From assembly GCF_001854475.1 (NCBI RefSeq), contig NZ_MNAN01000034.1, positions 135,698 through 199,697 of the forward strand: a stretch of DNA of 64,000 nt, written 5' to 3'. This stretch comes from Pseudoalteromonas byunsanensis. GTDB lineage: Bacteria > Pseudomonadota > Gammaproteobacteria > Enterobacterales > Alteromonadaceae. A program made the translations under genes and the position numbers. Shown here piece by piece: positions 61,497 through 64,000 of this stretch. The notes under the pieces are model-generated. The model searched no databases, was not told the DNA's origin, and was given only the letters and a program-made list of their open reading frames with translations. The stretch's first letter is position 1; each line of letters starts with the position of its first letter.

Positions 61497-64000
61497 ATGA
61501 AAACTCTTTTGCGCAAAACTTCGCTATCGCTTGCGATTGCTGCGAGTTTAGCTACCAGCGGTGTTGCATTTGCCAATGACACGGCTTCGAGCCTAAAAGG
61601 TCAGGTGGTGGGTCCTCAAGGTAACCCAGCTGCGGGTACTAAAATCACCATTATTCACACCCCTTCTGGCTCAGTTAAAACAGCCGTAGTTAATGAGAGT
61701 GGTGTTTTCTCAGCAAAAGGCCTTCGTGTAGGTGGTCCATATCAAGTTATCGTAGACTCAGACAAGTTTGAAGATACAATGCTTGAAGACATTTACCTAT
61801 CTCTTGGTAAAACCTACCCAGTTTCTGTGCAGTTGAAGTCGCAGCAGGATATGGAACAAATCGTGGTAACCGGTCGTCCAATTACCGCTCAGTCTGGCGG
61901 CACAGGTCCCGCTACGCACTTCTCGCTAGCAGAGTTACAAAGCAAACCTGCGATTAACCGTGATATTAAAGACATTGTTCGTGCCGATCCTCGTATTTAT
62001 GTAGATGAAAGCAGCTCAGGCGCCATTCAGTGTGCCGGTGGCAACCCGCGTTTCAACAGCTTAACTGTTGATGGTATGCGCATGAACGATAACTTTGGTT
62101 TGAACAGCAATGGTTACCCTACAGAGCGTATGCCATTCTCGTTTGACTCAATCGCTCAAGTAGCTGTAGAGCTTGCCCCATTTGATGTTCAGTACGGTGG
62201 TTTCACTTCTTGTAACATCAATGCTGTAACAAAGTCTGGTACAAACGAATTGACCGGTGGCGTATTCTTCGACTACACCAATGATTCACTTTCTGGTGAC
62301 GAAATTGATGGCCAGAAACAAAATATAGGCAACTACACTGAGAAACGATACGGCTTCAACTTCGGTATGCCACTGGTTGAAGACACTCTATTCTTATTCA
62401 CCAGCTATGAGAAATTAGAAGGTTCTGAAATCTTCGAATATACCCCATACGCAAACGGTAAAATCTCAAAAGCTGATATCGATGAAATTGTCGCGATTAC
62501 GAAAGATCTTTATGGCTATGATGCTGGCTCTATGCTGCCAAGTATGCCTGTAGAAGACGAAAAGCTACTCATAAAGCTAGACTGGAACATCAACGAAGAC
62601 CACCGTGCAAGCTTTGTATATAACTACAACGATGGTTTCTCATTGTCGCAATCTGATGCAGGTTCTGACAGGTTGTCTCTATCAAACCACTTCTACGAGC
62701 GTGGTGCTGAACTACAGTCATTCGTAACTTCAATTTACTCTGACTGGAGCGACGTATTTACAACTGAAGTACGCGTTGGCTACTCAGAGCTAGACAATCG
62801 TCAAATATCTTTAGACCGTGCGTCAGGATTTGGTGAATTCCAAGTTCGAGTAAATGACGTAAACGTATACCTAGGTCCTGATGATTCTCGCCAAGCGAAC
62901 AAGTTAAAATACGACAACCTATCTCTTAAATTCGCAGGTACCTATTACCTCGATGACCACGAGCTTTATTTTGGTTATGAGCGCGAAGAGTTAGACGTTT
63001 TCAACATGTTCGTACAGCACAATGAAGGTGAGCACCGCTTTGGTAGCATTGATGCACTGCGTGATGGAGTTGCACGTGTTTACTACGGTAACGCATCATC
63101 TCATAACCCAGCTGATGCAGCGGGTGAGTTTAAGTATGCTTTAAACACGCTTTACTTCCAAGACAAGTTTGACCTTATCGATTATGACATGACCATCACA
63201 GCAGGTCTTCGTTATGATTGGTATACAAGTGATGATGTACCAGCTCACAATCCAAACTTTGAAGAGCGTTTTGGTTTCTCAAACCAGCAAAATCTTGACG
63301 GTGTTGACCTACTACAACCGCGTTTAGGCATTAACTGGGTATATAACGATCAGTTAGAGCTGCGTGGTGGTATTGGTCTGTATTCTGGCGGCAACCCGAA
63401 CGTTTGGATCTCAAACAGCTACTCAAACGACGGTATTCGTAATATTCAAGAAAGTGCACGTGATGTTCAGCTACTAGGTCCCGATGCAGTTGCATTCGTA
63501 GACGGTGGTAAACCAGGCTATGCGATTCCACAGTCTCTATATGATGCAATCAGTACAGGTAGCGTTGATGATAGCACTAACGTAACTGACCCTAATTTTG
63601 AAATTCCATCTGAGTGGAAGTTCTCATTGGGTGCAACTTACATCACTGAGTCAGACTATGTATTCACAGCTGATTACTTGTACACAGACAAGCAAGATTC
63701 TGCGATCATCAAGAATATTACTCTAGCAACTGACGAAACTGCACCAGATGGTCGTCCGATTTACAATGATTCATTGCACTCACGTGAATCAGACTTAATG
63801 CTAACTAACGTCACTGGTGATGATGGCTACAGTCATGTATTGTCATTCGGCATGAATAAGTCATTCAACAATGGTATTGACCTTGCCCTGTCTTATGCAT
63901 ACACCGTGTCGCAAGATGTACACCCAATGGACAGCTCTGTTGCGTTCTCTAACTTCCATAGAATCGCAGCGTATGATCCGCAAAACCCAGGTGTATCTAG
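61497..64000 (+). CDS. Oar/carboxypeptidase-regulatory-type TonB-dependent receptor, 3' end outside window
   Basis: A signal peptide (MKTLLRKTSLSLAIAASLAT, cut near FAN) is followed by a carboxypeptidase-regulatory-like beta-sandwich (SLKGQVVGPQGNPAAGTKIT, about residues 35-115), a TonB box (EQIVVTGRP), a plug (VRADPRIYVDESSSGAIQ, FNSLTVDGMRM, INAVTKSGTN) and the beginning of the barrel. Oar-like receptors of this kind are large (about 1000 residues). It runs in the same direction, 38 bp behind the S1/P1 nuclease gene. Substrate likely oligonucleotide or protein-derived; the link is inference. The frame is open to the end of the window. Confidence 0.9.
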   Translation, partial: MKTLLRKTSLSLAIAASLATSGVAFANDTASSLKGQVVGPQGNPAAGTKITIIHTPSGSVKTAVVNESGVFSAKGLRVGGPYQVIVDSDKFEDTMLEDIYLSLGKTYPVSVQLKSQQDMEQIVVTGRPITAQSGGTGPATHFSLAELQSKPAINRDIKDIVRADPRIYVDESSSGAIQCAGGNPRFNSLTVDGMRMNDNFGLNSNGYPTERMPFSFDSIAQVAVELAPFDVQYGGFTSCNINAVTKSGTNELTGGVFFDYTNDSLSGDEIDGQKQNIGNYTEKRYGFNFGMPLVEDTLFLFTSYEKLEGSEIFEYTPYANGKISKADIDEIVAITKDLYGYDAGSMLPSMPVEDEKLLIKLDWNINEDHRASFVYNYNDGFSLSQSDAGSDRLSLSNHFYERGAELQSFVTSIYSDWSDVFTTEVRVGYSELDNRQISLDRASGFGEFQVRVNDVNVYLGPDDSRQANKLKYDNLSLKFAGTYYLDDHELYFGYEREELDVFNMFVQHNEGEHRFGSIDALRDGVARVYYGNASSHNPADAAGEFKYALNTLYFQDKFDLIDYDMTITAGLRYDWYTSDDVPAHNPNFEERFGFSNQQNLDGVDLLQPRLGINWVYNDQLELRGGIGLYSGGNPNVWISNSYSNDGIRNIQESARDVQLLGPDAVAFVDGGKPGYAIPQSLYDAISTGSVDDSTNVTDPNFEIPSEWKFSLGATYITESDYVFTADYLYTDKQDSAIIKNITLATDETAPDGRPIYNDSLHSRESDLMLTNVTGDDGYSHVLSFGMNKSFNNGIDLALSYAYTVSQDVHPMDSSVAFSNFHRIAAYDPQNPGVS

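Overview
The window looks like the chromosome of a marine gammaproteobacterium of the Alteromonadales, most likely Pseudoalteromonas or a close relative. The reasons are the gene families together (two large TonB-dependent receptors, a secreted subtilase with PKD and chitin-binding-like domains, an M9 peptidase, AbgT transporter, pqiABC, a standalone FadE), the moderate A+T content, and an integron cassette array of the Vibrio/Pseudoalteromonas kind. This is inference from gene content; no rRNA gene is present to confirm it.

Region 1 (1-9.1 kb) is accessory DNA. Eleven leftward gene cassettes, nearly all of unknown function, are separated by attC recombination sites, and no integron integrase is visible. 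Two attC sites carry an insertion sequence of the IS1111-attC type (IS110 superfamily). One copy (1-1617, left end outside the window) has a broken transposase gene. The other (4787-5156) is a 370-bp internal deletion that has lost the transposase but kept both ends and the non-coding right end. In IS1111-type elements that right end encodes the guide (bridge/seeker) RNA. The retained segment has a hairpin loop carrying the element's own terminal sequence, and a stretch nearly complementary to the attC target. I consider this the most interesting signal in the window.

Region 2 (9.5-33.5 kb) is mostly housekeeping and accessory metabolism: an Lrp/AsnC regulator divergent from astC-astA and a DUF1338 enzyme (astD missing), DUF2252, RNase Z, a photolyase-family flavoprotein, an AbgT transporter, a GST, a nitroreductase with a YdcZ transporter and a Crp-type regulator, an AFG1/ZapE ATPase, an M9 collagenase-like lipoprotein, a NYN protein, a PD-(D/E)XK-like protein, a RhlE-type helicase, a dapA that resembles plant enzymes, and a TonB receptor facing a DUF6058-like gene.

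Region 3 (33.7-48 kb) holds a decayed membrane-protein gene, a standalone periplasmic binding protein, the subtilase, an EamA transporter with a kinase-like protein, fadE, a one-domain voltage-gated cation channel with an unusual selectivity filter, a YbaK-type deacylase, and dnaK-dnaJ with a probable heat-shock promoter.

Region 4 (48-64 kb) holds a thioesterase, pqiABC, a GNAT enzyme, an M16 peptidase, MAPEG, and then a group that may act together in nucleotide and phosphate scavenging: a 5'-nucleotidase lipoprotein, an overlapping pair made of a membrane-anchored PhnD-like binding protein and a membrane protein with a possible winged-helix domain, and an S1/P1 nuclease directly followed by a TonB-dependent receptor that runs off the window end.
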